DNA of 64,000 nt, taken from NCBI RefSeq assembly GCF_002019605.1, contig NZ_KV917368.1, positions 1,152,997 through 1,216,996 of the forward strand, in the 5' to 3' direction. The stretch comes from Alkalihalobacterium alkalinitrilicum. Lineage in GTDB: Bacteria; Bacillota; Bacilli; Bacillales; Bacillaceae_F. The position numbers and the translations under genes are program-made. Of the stretch, positions 56,705 through 64,000 are shown in pieces; position 1 is the first letter of the stretch, and every line of letters starts with the position of its first letter. Under the pieces are notes generated by a model, which searched no databases, was not told where the DNA came from, and saw only the letters and a list, made by a program, of their open reading frames with translations.

Positions 56705-56816
56705 TTTCGCTCATTCATGCTGATGGAATGAAAAAAATAGTTTACAAACATAGAGCTCACTCAAAAGACAGGTTAACAAGAGATATCTAAAGGATATTAA
56801 GGGAGATGGTATATTC

Positions 56817-58013
56817 ATGAACGCTTTCTCAAGTGTTTACATGCCAAGAGCAATCTTTTATGGACGCGAATCGCTTAAGATGGTTGGAAAAGAGGCGCAT
56901 TCAAGAGGAACTCATGCTTTGATTATTAGTGATCAAATTATGGAAAGCCTCGGTTATGTTAACGACTGTATTACGCACTTAAAAGAATCGAATGTATCTT
57001 ACACTACGTATCTAGATGTTAATACTGAACCTACTGATATTTTTGTAGAACAAGCTTTGGATCTACTAAAAGAAAAAGAATGTGACCTCGTGATTGCTTT
57101 AGGTGGTGGAAGCTGTATCGATACGGCTAAAGCAGTGGCAGTGCTCGCAACAAATGGTGGAGATATTAGTGAGTACATGGGTAATAAGAGGTTAGCAAGC
57201 GAAAATCCATTACCATTAATCGCCATTCCAACAACTGCTGGAACAGGATCTGAAGCTACAGATGTTACCGTAATCACCAATACGAAGAACGATGTAAAAA
57301 TGATGATCAAGCAAACAGCATTCCTACCCGAAGTTGCGATTGTAGATCCGTTGCTCACGGTTTCTTCACCAAAAAAAGTAACGGCTGCAACAGGAGTAGA
57401 TGCATTATGTCATGCGATCGAGGCGTTTATTTCTAGAAAGTCACACTCGTTCACGGACAATCTAGCTTTATCTGCCATTCAATTAATCTTTGAAAACATT
57501 CGCAGCGCTTATGAAAACGGCGATGACCTGGAAGCACGCGAGAAGATGGCATTAGCTTCTATGCAAGCAGGAGTCGCGTTTTCAAATGCTTCCGTTTGTT
57601 TAGTACATGGCATGTCAAGACCGATTGGTGCGTTGTTTCATGTTCCTCATGGCGTTTCTAATGCCATGTTATTACCAGCTGTATTAGAATACAGTAAGGA
57701 AGAATGCATTGATCGTCTTGCTCAAATCGGTGCTGTTATATCTCCAGATTTGAAAAGCATAGCAAAAGAAGAAATAGCGAATCACGTAGTCAACGAAGTT
57801 AAAAAATTATGTGTAGATTTAAATATCCCTAATATGAAACAGTGGGGAATAGACCAACAAGCCTTAGATAAAGTCGTTCAAAAAATGGCTAAAGATGCTA
57901 TCGCGAGCGGAAGTCCAGCTAATAACCCAAAAGTACCTGAAGAGCACGAGATCGTCGAATTATATTATCGTTGCTTCGACTATAATATGAGTGAAGAATT
58001 AAATATCTCTTAA
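56817..58013 (+). CDS. Iron-containing alcohol dehydrogenase in the valine operon
   Basis: The 398-residue group III dehydrogenase has ALGGGSCIDTAKAVAVL, PTTAGTGSEATDVTVI, GVDALCHAIEAFISRKS and HGMSRPIGALFHVPHGVSNAML with the usual Asp and three His metal ligands. In the operon it follows mmsA and the 3-hydroxyisobutyryl-CoA hydrolase gene, where 3-hydroxyisobutyrate dehydrogenase (MmsB, a different fold) is expected. I infer it oxidises 3-hydroxyisobutyrate or a similar hydroxy acid. GGGAGATGG precedes the ATG. Confidence 0.85.
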   Translation: MNAFSSVYMPRAIFYGRESLKMVGKEAHSRGTHALIISDQIMESLGYVNDCITHLKESNVSYTTYLDVNTEPTDIFVEQALDLLKEKECDLVIALGGGSCIDTAKAVAVLATNGGDISEYMGNKRLASENPLPLIAIPTTAGTGSEATDVTVITNTKNDVKMMIKQTAFLPEVAIVDPLLTVSSPKKVTAATGVDALCHAIEAFISRKSHSFTDNLALSAIQLIFENIRSAYENGDDLEAREKMALASMQAGVAFSNASVCLVHGMSRPIGALFHVPHGVSNAMLLPAVLEYSKEECIDRLAQIGAVISPDLKSIAKEEIANHVVNEVKKLCVDLNIPNMKQWGIDQQALDKVVQKMAKDAIASGSPANNPKVPEEHEIVELYYRCFDYNMSEELNIS

Positions 58014-58024
58014 TAAATTTATTA

Positions 58025-58059
58025 AAAAAGGTTGGAATCCTAGTGATTTCAACCTTTTT
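58025..58059. terminator. Bidirectional terminator of the valine operon and xre-cupin gene
   Basis: AAAAAGGTTGGAATC pairs with GATTTCAACCTTTTT over 15 positions (one G-T pair) with a 5-base loop. Confidence 0.85.
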
Positions 58060-58102
58060 AACAGTTCGTATTGTTTCTTGATATCGATCCACATAACGAT
58101 GA

Positions 58103-58642
58103 CTATAGAATATCATTCAATTCAGTATCTGTATAAATTGAAATTAAGACTACCGCTTTCCCATCTCCTATGTTTTTTACGAAGTGTGGGACACTTGCAT
58201 TCCAACTGAAAGAATCACCTTCTTCTACTATCACCGAATCCTCCCCTTGTTCTGCTAACACTTTTCCTTCTAATACCAAATGGCACTCTTCTCCCTCATG
58301 TGAATGGGGTTCCCCGATTGATGCTCCTGGTGGAAATTCAACGATCATCATTCTTAGTCCACCTTTTGAGGTCAAATGCTCAATTTTTAACTTATTAAAT
58401 GATGAAACTTTTCTTCCATCTTTTCGGACGACACTCATGTGCTGTTTTTTTTCTAACAATAAGTAAGGTAAAGGAACTCCTAAAAATGTAGCAATTGTAC
58501 TTAATGTACTAATAGATGGAGAAGTATTATTATTTTCTACGTTACTTATAAATCCTTTGGAAAGACCAGTTCCTTCGCACATTTGAGCAATGGTGATTTT
58601 TTTCCTATTTCGAATTGCACGAATTTTAGTACCAATATCCAC
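58103..58642 (-). CDS. XRE-family regulator with cupin ligand domain
   Basis: The 179-residue protein has an N-terminal helix-turn-helix (GTKIRAIRNRKKITIAQMCEGTGLSKGFISNVENNNTSPSI) and a C-terminal cupin_2 domain (EFPPGASIGEPHSHEGEECHLVLEGKV...SFSWNASVPHFVKN) with the His and Glu of a metal or ligand site. This class (PuuR/SutR-like) often controls amino acid or amine catabolism. It converges on the valine operon and diverges from the dioxygenase gene, with three similar palindromes in the shared upstream gap. Confidence 0.85.
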   Translation of the reverse strand: MDIGTKIRAIRNRKKITIAQMCEGTGLSKGFISNVENNNTSPSISTLSTIATFLGVPLPYLLLEKKQHMSVVRKDGRKVSSFNKLKIEHLTSKGGLRMMIVEFPPGASIGEPHSHEGEECHLVLEGKVLAEQGEDSVIVEEGDSFSWNASVPHFVKNIGDGKAVVLISIYTDTELNDIL

Positions 58643-58660
58643 TTAAACCACCTCTAGTGT

Positions 58661-58796
58661 TTTCTAATAAGAAACATATTTCTATATTAACAAAAACATT
58701 ATTGACAATCTACATTTTTCATTGTTATCTTATAAGTAATAAATATTCCTATTAAGAAACAAACGTTTATTTTCTTTATAGTTTCTAAATAAGAAT
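58661..58796. promoter_or_regulatory. Divergent promoter region with three XRE-type operator candidates
   Basis: Related imperfect palindromes occur at 58661-58674 (TTTCTAATAAGAAA), 58745-58760 (ATTCCTATTAAGAAAC) and 58781-58796 (GTTTCTAAATAAGAAT). A rightward SigA-type promoter, TTGACA at 58702-58707 and TTATCT at 58725-58730 (17-base spacing), lies between the first two. They probably bind the XRE-cupin protein and control both directions. 58797-58942 contains no further gene. Confidence 0.62.
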
Positions 58797-58942
58797 ATTT
58801 ACTTTAAGGCTTAGAGGAAACAAGTAAGATGAAGTGAACCCACATCGTGTGGTGGCATCAACTAACTTTCAATATAAAAATAATTGAGTTAATATATTTC
58901 TTGAAAAATTACAGCATAGATAACATACGGGGGGAATTTATT

Positions 58943-59734
58943 ATGTTACCATCATTGTTTGTTGCTCACGGAGCACCGTTATTAGCTATTGAGAATAATG
59001 AGTATACTCAATTTTTACAGCATTTAGGTGTGACTTTACCGAAACCAAAAGCAGTTATTTTATTTTCAGCACACTGGGAGTCATTTACTCAAAAAGTAAG
59101 TGAAGTTGATGAGTTTGAAACGATCTATGATTTTGGTGGCTTTCCTGATGCTTTATATCAAATAAAATATCCAGCTAAAGGGGACGCTGCAGTCACAAAG
59201 GATATCGAAAAAGCTATCATCACACAAGGTGTAACTTATGAAGTGGATACAAGACGTGGTTTAGATCACGGGGCATGGGTAGTGCTTAAACTGCTTTATC
59301 CAAATGCCGATATTCCTGTCATTTCAATGTCTGTTAACCCTAACTTAACACCTGAAGAGCAATATCAAATCGGAAAATCATTAGCACAACTAAGAGAGAA
59401 AGATATATTAATCATTGGGAGTGGCGGAACTGTCCATAATCTTGGCGTCTTAAAATTTGGTAGTGATCACGGAACTGCCGATGAATGGGCACTTGATTTC
59501 GACCGATGGTTAGAGCGACATATTAATAATTGGGACATTCAATCATTATTTAAGTACAACACATTAGCACCAGCTGCTGAATATGCCGTGCCGCGATATG
59601 GAAATGAACATTTTATCCCACTTTTTTATGCAATGGGTGCTGCAGATCAAGAACGAACAGCAACATTATTACATCGTAGTTATCGATATGGAAACCTTAG
59701 TCACAGTGTGTGGCAATTTGGTGTATCGAAGTAA
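58943..59734 (+). CDS. ygiD: LigB/YgiD-type class III extradiol dioxygenase
   Basis: About 263 residues from ATG 58943, after GGGGGG; the longer frame upstream is leader. MLPSLFVAHGAPLLAIEN, ILFSAHWESFTQKV, RRGLDHGAWVVLKLLYP, ISMSVNPNLTPEEQYQIG and GSGGTVHNLGVLK hold the metal-binding His residues of 4,5-DOPA dioxygenase-like enzymes. The family cleaves catechols next to a hydroxyl pair; the real substrate is usually unknown. It is transcribed away from the xre-cupin gene. Confidence 0.85.
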   Translation: MLPSLFVAHGAPLLAIENNEYTQFLQHLGVTLPKPKAVILFSAHWESFTQKVSEVDEFETIYDFGGFPDALYQIKYPAKGDAAVTKDIEKAIITQGVTYEVDTRRGLDHGAWVVLKLLYPNADIPVISMSVNPNLTPEEQYQIGKSLAQLREKDILIIGSGGTVHNLGVLKFGSDHGTADEWALDFDRWLERHINNWDIQSLFKYNTLAPAAEYAVPRYGNEHFIPLFYAMGAADQERTATLLHRSYRYGNLSHSVWQFGVSK

Positions 59735-59846
59735 ATGTAATGAAATATACTTTGAGCATAACTTCCATTTAGGGGTAATGCTTTCTTATACAAATCTAAA
59801 CTCCATTAAAATATATTACATTACGATTGATAAAGGAGTCGTACTT

Positions 59847-60608
59847 ATGATACAAACTAAGATTAACGAAAACGTTCTTACAGTGCTTAAAGATAAAATT
59901 CAATTAATAAAGATGGCTACAGGAGCCATCTATTTAGTAGGACCAATACAACTACCCGTTAATTTGTATGGTGAGACGATAACTTTCCAATGGTACTGTT
60001 GGTTGAAAACTGAGGAAGTAATCGAAGATTACGAGAGTTTGATTGAGAAACTATCCTCTACTAATTTAGCTGAATTTCAGCAATCAAGCGTACTATCATA
60101 TGGTGAATTTTCATTTGCAGAAGAAGCTCTTATCCGCATGCATTCTATTTGCCATACGGGTGATATTTTTGGCAGTAAGCGATGTGATTGCGGCTATCAA
60201 TTGAAACAATCTATGAAAATGATTGTCGAGCATGGAACGGGAGCAGTATTTTATTTAGCAAATCATGAAGGAAGAGGGATTGGCTTGTTTAGTAAAGCTA
60301 TGGCCTACGCACTTCAAGAGAACGGCTATGATACAGTTGAAGCGAACGAGAAACTAGGCTTTGTTGATGACTCAAGAAATTATGATGATGCCATTCAAGT
60401 ATTAAAGAAACTTCGAACAAAACCTGTTACCATTATGACAAACAACCCTAAAAAGGTAGAAGCTTTGAAAAACTCTGGTTTGAACGTTTCGGATCGAAAG
60501 CCTCTTTGGGGAGATGTTTCTGAGTTTAATGAAAACTATCTTAAGACTAAAATAAATCGTTCTGGTCACATAGGTGAAAGCTCAACTTGTCGAGTAAGAA
60601 TTATCTAG
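59847..60608 (+). CDS. ribA: GTP cyclohydrolase II, stand-alone
   Basis: About 253 residues from ATG 59847 after AAAGGAGT (a longer frame overlapping the dioxygenase gene has no site). The core holds RMHSICHTGDIFGSKRCDCGYQL, with the zinc Cys trio (C-x-C-x-C type, SICH...CDCG), NHEGRGIGLFSKAMAYALQ and the Arg and Tyr of the GTP site. It opens the imidazole ring of GTP to start riboflavin synthesis. In Bacillus RibA is normally fused to RibB within the rib operon; this copy stands alone with an unusual N-terminal extension. Confidence 0.85.
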   Translation: MIQTKINENVLTVLKDKIQLIKMATGAIYLVGPIQLPVNLYGETITFQWYCWLKTEEVIEDYESLIEKLSSTNLAEFQQSSVLSYGEFSFAEEALIRMHSICHTGDIFGSKRCDCGYQLKQSMKMIVEHGTGAVFYLANHEGRGIGLFSKAMAYALQENGYDTVEANEKLGFVDDSRNYDDAIQVLKKLRTKPVTIMTNNPKKVEALKNSGLNVSDRKPLWGDVSEFNENYLKTKINRSGHIGESSTCRVRII

Positions 60609-60785
60609 ATAGCTATCAGGCTATTAGTAATCTAGGGAAACAAACAGAAGTGCGATCTAGTGGTGAACTACTCACCACTTAGCTTGAAGAGGGGAGACTT
60701 CTTTCGGAAAAACGTTAAAGTTACTTGGTATCAACATTAGTAATAAATACAAATTGTAGAACAAGAAGAGAGCAAATAGGTACCG

Positions 60786-60825
60786 ACCCCCGAAAGTTAG
60801 AGTAGAAAATCTAACTCTCGGGGGT
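60786..60825 (+). repeat. Inverted repeat covering the orfA ribosome binding site in the IS3 element
   Basis: ACCCCCGA-AGTTAGA (60786-60801) pairs with TCTAACT-TCGGGGGT (60110-type arm at 60110 is not meant; the arm is 60810-60825) with one mismatch. The GGGGGT part is the ribosome binding site of orfA. The same sequence forms part of the transposon end. Confidence 0.65.
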
Positions 60826-60831
60826 GTTTTT

Positions 60832-61395
60832 ATGGCCAAATATAGTGAAGCATTTAAAATAAAGCTTGTTACCGAGTATTTAAATGGAAATCTTGGATAT
60901 AAGTCACTAGCGAAAAAATATAATATGCCCTCTCAAACACCAATACAAGATTGGGTAAGAGCCTATAAAATAAAAGGGATAGAGGGATTAAAGCGAAGAA
61001 AAATGAAAGGTGCCTACTCTGTTCAATTTAAAATGGATACGATACAATTTATGGTAGAGACAGGTGCTTCTTTTCAGGAAACTGCTGAACAATTTCGATT
61101 GAATAATCCTTCATTAATTCACCGTTGGATGAAAACATTTAATGAACAAGGGATAGAAGGCCTAAAACCAAGATTAAAGGGGCGATCTTCTATGTCTAAA
61201 AACACCAATAAACCAATGAAAAAAGAAGAGAAGAAGTTAACACGCGAAGAAGAACTGGAACGCGAGAATGAATTATTGCGACTAGAAAATGCTTACCTAA
61301 AAAAGTTGAAAGCTTTTCGAGAGAATCAGAATGCCTTCCACGAAAAGCACAAGCAAAGGTGGCATTCGAACTCAAAGAAGATGGATTCCGATTAA
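60832..61395 (+). CDS. IS3-family transposase OrfA
   Basis: The 187-residue protein has two helix-turn-helix regions (YLNGNLGYKSLAKKYNMPSQTPIQDWVRAYK; FQETAEQFRLNNPSLIHRWMKTF) and a C-terminal leucine-zipper-like helix (LERENELLRLENAYLKKLKAF). The slippery sequence A-AAA-AAG at 61299-61305 is in the zero frame and allows a -1 shift into orfB to make the OrfAB transposase. Confidence 0.9.
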   Translation: MAKYSEAFKIKLVTEYLNGNLGYKSLAKKYNMPSQTPIQDWVRAYKIKGIEGLKRRKMKGAYSVQFKMDTIQFMVETGASFQETAEQFRLNNPSLIHRWMKTFNEQGIEGLKPRLKGRSSMSKNTNKPMKKEEKKLTREEELERENELLRLENAYLKKLKAFRENQNAFHEKHKQRWHSNSKKMDSD

Positions 61396-62225
61396 AAGAT
61401 ATTCTCCTTGTCGTGGGAATTCCAGAAGCAACCTACCACTATCATGTCGGGAACTTTGACAGAGAAGATTCGGACTCAGAATTTAAAAAAATCATTACGG
61501 AACTATTTAAAAAGTTTCATGAACGTTATGGTTATAAACGGATCACGAAAGAATTAAAGAAGTTAGGACATTCTATAAACCATAAAAAAGTGTATCGTAT
61601 AATGCGTGAATTGGGGTTAAAGTGTGTGAAATTTATGAGGAAATCTCGTAAATACAATTCTTATAAGGGGAAGGTTGGAAGAATAGCGAAAAACAGATTA
61701 TCCCGCCGCTTTAGCACACCTATCCCTCTACAAAAATTAGTAACCGACATTACAGAATTCAAATGTCTAGACGAAGAGAAGTTATATTTAAATCCGATTC
61801 TTGACCTTTATAACGGGGAAATTATTGCTTTTGAAATCAAGAAACGTCCCACGTTAGACCTTGTCATGGAGCCTTTAAAAGAAACAATAGAGATAATAAA
61901 TAATCATGCAACTTATCGCACCACCATCCATTCCGATCAAGGCTGGCATTACCAGCACAGTCAATGGGTGAAGACATTAAAAGAAAATAAAGTATTCCAA
62001 AGCATGTCACGTAAAGCAACCTGCGCAGACAATGCTTCGATGGAGAATTTCTTTGGTATTTTAAAGCAAGAAATGTATTATGGGGAAGAATTAGTAAACT
62101 ATGAAGAATTAAAAAGACGGATTGAAGAATATATCTACTGGTACAACCATGTACGATCAAAAGGAAAATTGGCTGGTTTAAGTCCAGTAGAATACCGAAC
62201 TCAACCCAGCCAATCAGCTGCATAA
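61359..62225 (+). CDS. IS3-family transposase OrfB (integrase core)
   Basis: The 288-residue protein has the DDE integrase core: VTDITEFK (D), TIHSDQGWHYQHSQWV (D), and ADNASMENFFGILKQEMYYGEE (E), with KFHERYGYKRITKELKKLGHSINHKKVYRIMRELGL before it. It overlaps orfA by 37 bases in the -1 frame and is probably made mostly as the OrfAB fusion by frameshifting; the ATG at 61359 lacks a good ribosome binding site. Confidence 0.9.
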   Translation: MAFELKEDGFRLKDILLVVGIPEATYHYHVGNFDREDSDSEFKKIITELFKKFHERYGYKRITKELKKLGHSINHKKVYRIMRELGLKCVKFMRKSRKYNSYKGKVGRIAKNRLSRRFSTPIPLQKLVTDITEFKCLDEEKLYLNPILDLYNGEIIAFEIKKRPTLDLVMEPLKETIEIINNHATYRTTIHSDQGWHYQHSQWVKTLKENKVFQSMSRKATCADNASMENFFGILKQEMYYGEELVNYEELKRRIEEYIYWYNHVRSKGKLAGLSPVEYRTQPSQSAA

Positions 62226-62457
62226 TAAAAACTCTAACTTTTAGGGGTAACCACCATACATTCGCTCTCTTCTTGTTCGTTTTATTCCGTTTTAATTTTT
62301 TCAATTTCATAAACAGAAATATTATTATGGAAAAATAACAATATGAAATGATACTATTAGGTGTTAAAGTAATATTTGTGTTCAGCAAATAGAAATTGAT
62401 TTAAGGTCTAACCTCGTTACATAGTTGAGAGGGAAAGAAGAACAGACAGGAGGAAAC

Positions 62458-63369
62458 ATGAAAAAGCCAGTTGGATTATTATTAACTATAGCTATTATCG
62501 CCATTTCGTTTGCAGCGATCTTTGTCAAATGGTCCGAGGCGCCAGCTACGATATTAAGTATGTACCGTATGTATTTAGCATGCATATTATTGTTACCTAT
62601 TGTTTGGATAAAAAGAAAACAGTTTTTCAATCTATCGAACAAAGATTGGTTGCTTTTAGCGATTGCTGGTAGTTTTTTAGGTTTACATTTTGCGTTATGG
62701 TTCGGTTCTTTGAAACTAACTACAGTAGCCAGTTCCACGATTATTTTGTCATTACAACCGATTGTGGCCTTGTTGGGCGCATTTTTCTTTTACAAAGAAA
62801 GAATGAATATGCTTCTACTATGGCCCATTGGAATTTCGATGATCGGTGTTGTTATGGTCGGCTGGGGAGATTTTGGCCATGGTAGTTTGTCAGCCATGAT
62901 TGGAAATCTTTTATCGTTTTTAAGTGTGATTGCCGTCGTTGCGTATTTGTTAGTGGGGCAAAGCAAGGTGAAAGAAATTTCTCATTGGATCTATAGTTTT
63001 TCTGTATTTTTATTTGCTGGTATCGCCTTAACGATTTATAATCTTTTGGCGAGTGTTCCTATGTCGGGCTACGAAATGCGAGAATGGGGGATTTTTATAT
63101 TATTAGCCATCGTACCCACGATTGCACATGTGATCTTTAATTTTTTATTAAATTATGTGAACACTACGACAATATCAATGAGTATTCTAGGAGAACCCGT
63201 TGGAGCTACGATTTTAGCCGTGCTTTTATTAGGGGAACGAGTAATCCCCTTACAAATATTTGGAGGGGTAATTGTTTTACTAGGTGTATCTTTATTTTTA
63301 CATCAACAACATAATCTAGAGCGAATGAAATTGAAAACAAAAGTAGAAAAAAAAGAGATTATAGCTTAA
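62458..63369 (+). CDS. EamA-family (DMT superfamily) transporter
   Basis: About 303 residues from ATG 62458, 3-4 bases after AGGAGGAA. Ten membrane helices in two EamA repeats, with WSEAPATILSMYRMYLACILLLP, FALWFGSLKLTTVASSTIILSLQPI, and NYVNTTTISMSILGEPVGATILAVLLLGE. Such proteins usually export amino acids or other metabolites, though the substrate is open. The last 15 residues are charged and cytoplasmic. Confidence 0.85.
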   Translation: MKKPVGLLLTIAIIAISFAAIFVKWSEAPATILSMYRMYLACILLLPIVWIKRKQFFNLSNKDWLLLAIAGSFLGLHFALWFGSLKLTTVASSTIILSLQPIVALLGAFFFYKERMNMLLLWPIGISMIGVVMVGWGDFGHGSLSAMIGNLLSFLSVIAVVAYLLVGQSKVKEISHWIYSFSVFLFAGIALTIYNLLASVPMSGYEMREWGIFILLAIVPTIAHVIFNFLLNYVNTTTISMSILGEPVGATILAVLLLGERVIPLQIFGGVIVLLGVSLFLHQQHNLERMKLKTKVEKKEIIA

Positions 63370-63468
63370 CGCTAAGAATCGTTAGAGCTTTCTATAAAAA
63401 TAGATTAGTAATGGATTTCTATAGTTAACGAAGAGCGTAGTCTCTTATTCGTGTACACCTATTTGAAT

Positions 63469-63502
63469 GCCTCCTATTCTGACTGTAGATAGGGGCTTTT
63501 TT
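63469..63502 (+). terminator. Terminator after the EamA transporter gene
   Basis: GCCTCCTAT / ATAGGGGC hairpin followed by seven T. Closely similar to the terminator at 16117-16157. Confidence 0.75.
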
Positions 63503-63535
63503 TGTCCTCGAAAATGGAAAGTAGGGGATTATCGT

Positions 63536-63741
63536 ATGAAATTATTAGAAGTATTGAAACATTATACATTATATAAAGGATCGACTTTTATTAGACGTTA
63601 ATCAATTACACATTTATACACAAGATCGAATTGGTTTAGTTGGCCGTAATGGGAGTGGAAATACGATATTATTGCAAATCTATTTTTAAGCGATATAAAT
63701 ACATTAATTTTAGACGAAACAAATGTTGGAAAATTGAGATA
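63536..63741 (+). pseudogene. Decayed ABC-F ATPase gene (Vga/Lsa-like) remnant
   Basis: From ATG 63536 one frame reads MKLLEVLKHYTLYKGS and stops; a shifted frame then reads LDVNQLHIYTQDRIGLVGRNGSGNTILLQI, the Walker A region of a Vga/Lsa-type ABC-F protein with the key Lys changed to Asn, and a last piece reads DINTLILDETN, a Walker B remnant. Most of the gene is missing. Such proteins protect ribosomes against antibiotics, but this copy cannot function. Confidence 0.7.
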
Positions 63742-63820
63742 AATACTGCTAGTTAGAGGTTATATATTATGATAGATAGAGAAATATTTGAATTTTTATT
63801 GTCTAGATTTCATCACCTCG

Positions 63821-63849
63821 TTGCAAAAGAGAACAGATGTTTGTATAAT
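63821..63849 (+). promoter_or_regulatory. Strong promoter with LexA-like box
   Basis: TTGCAA and TATAAT with 17-base spacing. GAACAGATGTTT at 63831-63842, between the boxes, differs at one position from the Bacillus LexA consensus GAACNNNNGTTC. The leader to the next ATG (63976) would be about 120 bases. Confidence 0.5.
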
Positions 63850-63975
63850 GGAGTTAGTGTTACATATTGATTTATAGTTGAATAAATGGCGAGATGTATT
63901 TTGAAATGTAGAACGATGCTCTATGAGCTTTCATGTTACTCAGTAATTATTATTTTTTTATTGGGGGGAGAAAAC

Positions 63976-64000
63976 ATGCCAAGAAAGCCTGGTATTACTG
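63976..64000 (+). CDS. Start of a gene cut by the window edge
   Basis: ATG at 63976 follows GGGGGGAG with good spacing. Only MPRKPGIT is visible, so the product cannot be identified. A strong promoter and LexA-like box lie upstream. Confidence 0.45.

Larger units (their letters stand above)
60779..62255 (+). mobile_element. IS3-family (IS150-like) insertion sequence, complete (1477 bp)
   Basis: Imperfect inverted repeats of 25 bp (GGTACCGACCCCCGAAAGTT at the left and GGTGGTTACCCCTAAAAGTT, complement, at the right) bound two overlapping transposase frames. The triplet ATA flanks both ends (60776-60778 and 62256-62258), the 3-bp target duplication expected for this group. Confidence 0.88.

Noticed and set aside
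1-64000. CRISPR arrays, tRNA genes, rRNA genes, prophage or a classical defence island
   Set aside because: No regularly spaced direct repeats, cloverleaf sequences, rRNA motifs, phage structural genes or known defence gene groups were found on reading both strands.

Overview
The window looks like a chromosomal segment of an aerobic, endospore-forming member of the Bacillaceae. Evidence is low G+C, strong AGGAGG-type ribosome binding sites, frequent TTG/GTG starts, U-tailed hairpin terminators, and clear relatives of Bacillus genes (BmrA, YfkO, UvsE, YusF, YfhP, YqjM/NamA, HtpX, MhqO-type dioxygenase). The genus cannot be fixed from sequence alone. No tRNA, rRNA, CRISPR array or phage block was seen.

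Layout. 1-220: left end of an IS21-family element (start of istA). 0.4-15 kb: ordinary chromosome with a BmrA-like drug exporter, a luciferase-like oxidoreductase, an OmpR-type two-component system followed by two PepSY proteins (ykoGHIJ-like), CBO0543-type membrane proteins, a YfkO nitroreductase, a Y-family DNA polymerase and an extra RNase J. 15.0-15.3 kb: SRP RNA on the minus strand with its own terminator. 16.3-24 kb: a catabolic locus made of a GAF/PucR-type regulator, a zinc-dependent amidase (hydantoinase/carbamoylase family), a complete DctP-DctQ-DctM TRAP transporter, then a DUF3100 membrane protein and a small membrane partner. 24.3-28.4 kb: a fatty acid activation/oxidation locus (acyl-CoA ligase, small protein, TetR regulator, acyl-CoA dehydrogenase) with two matching TetR-type palindromes at its promoters.

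28.6-37 kb: housekeeping and stress genes (hydrolase, UvsE, YusF-like toprim protein, cold shock protein, YfhP-like protein, NamA, Dabb protein, HtpX). 37.3-42.0 kb: a large secreted leucine-rich-repeat gene broken twice, once by an IS4-family element and once by a one-base insertion. 42.2-47.3 kb: a second two-component system, a second IS4-family element with a perfect 9-bp target duplication, and a His-rich lipoprotein that looks like a truncated beta-propeller. 47.4-53.8 kb: DUF2207 protein, ring-cleaving dioxygenase, iron alcohol dehydrogenase, divergent arylamine N-acetyltransferase and a nitroreductase. 54.0-58.6 kb: an operon for the lower valine pathway (MmsA, 3-hydroxyisobutyryl-CoA hydrolase) in which an iron-type alcohol dehydrogenase sits where 3-hydroxyisobutyrate dehydrogenase is expected, followed by a convergent XRE-cupin regulator. 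58.9-60.6 kb: LigB/YgiD-type dioxygenase and a stand-alone GTP cyclohydrolase II. 60.8-62.3 kb: an intact IS3-family element. 62.4-64 kb: an EamA exporter, a decayed ABC-F gene and the first codons of a further gene.

Signals not explained by genes: a structured intergenic repeat of about 170 bp present as one full and three shortened or partial copies (7.4, 22.6, 33.1 and 51.7 kb); a shared design in all four IS elements in which the transposase ribosome binding site lies in the arm of an inverted repeat; a three-way-junction-like fold ahead of the acyl-CoA dehydrogenase; and three similar palindromes between the XRE-cupin regulator and the dioxygenase. I found no convincing wholly new defence or biosynthetic system.
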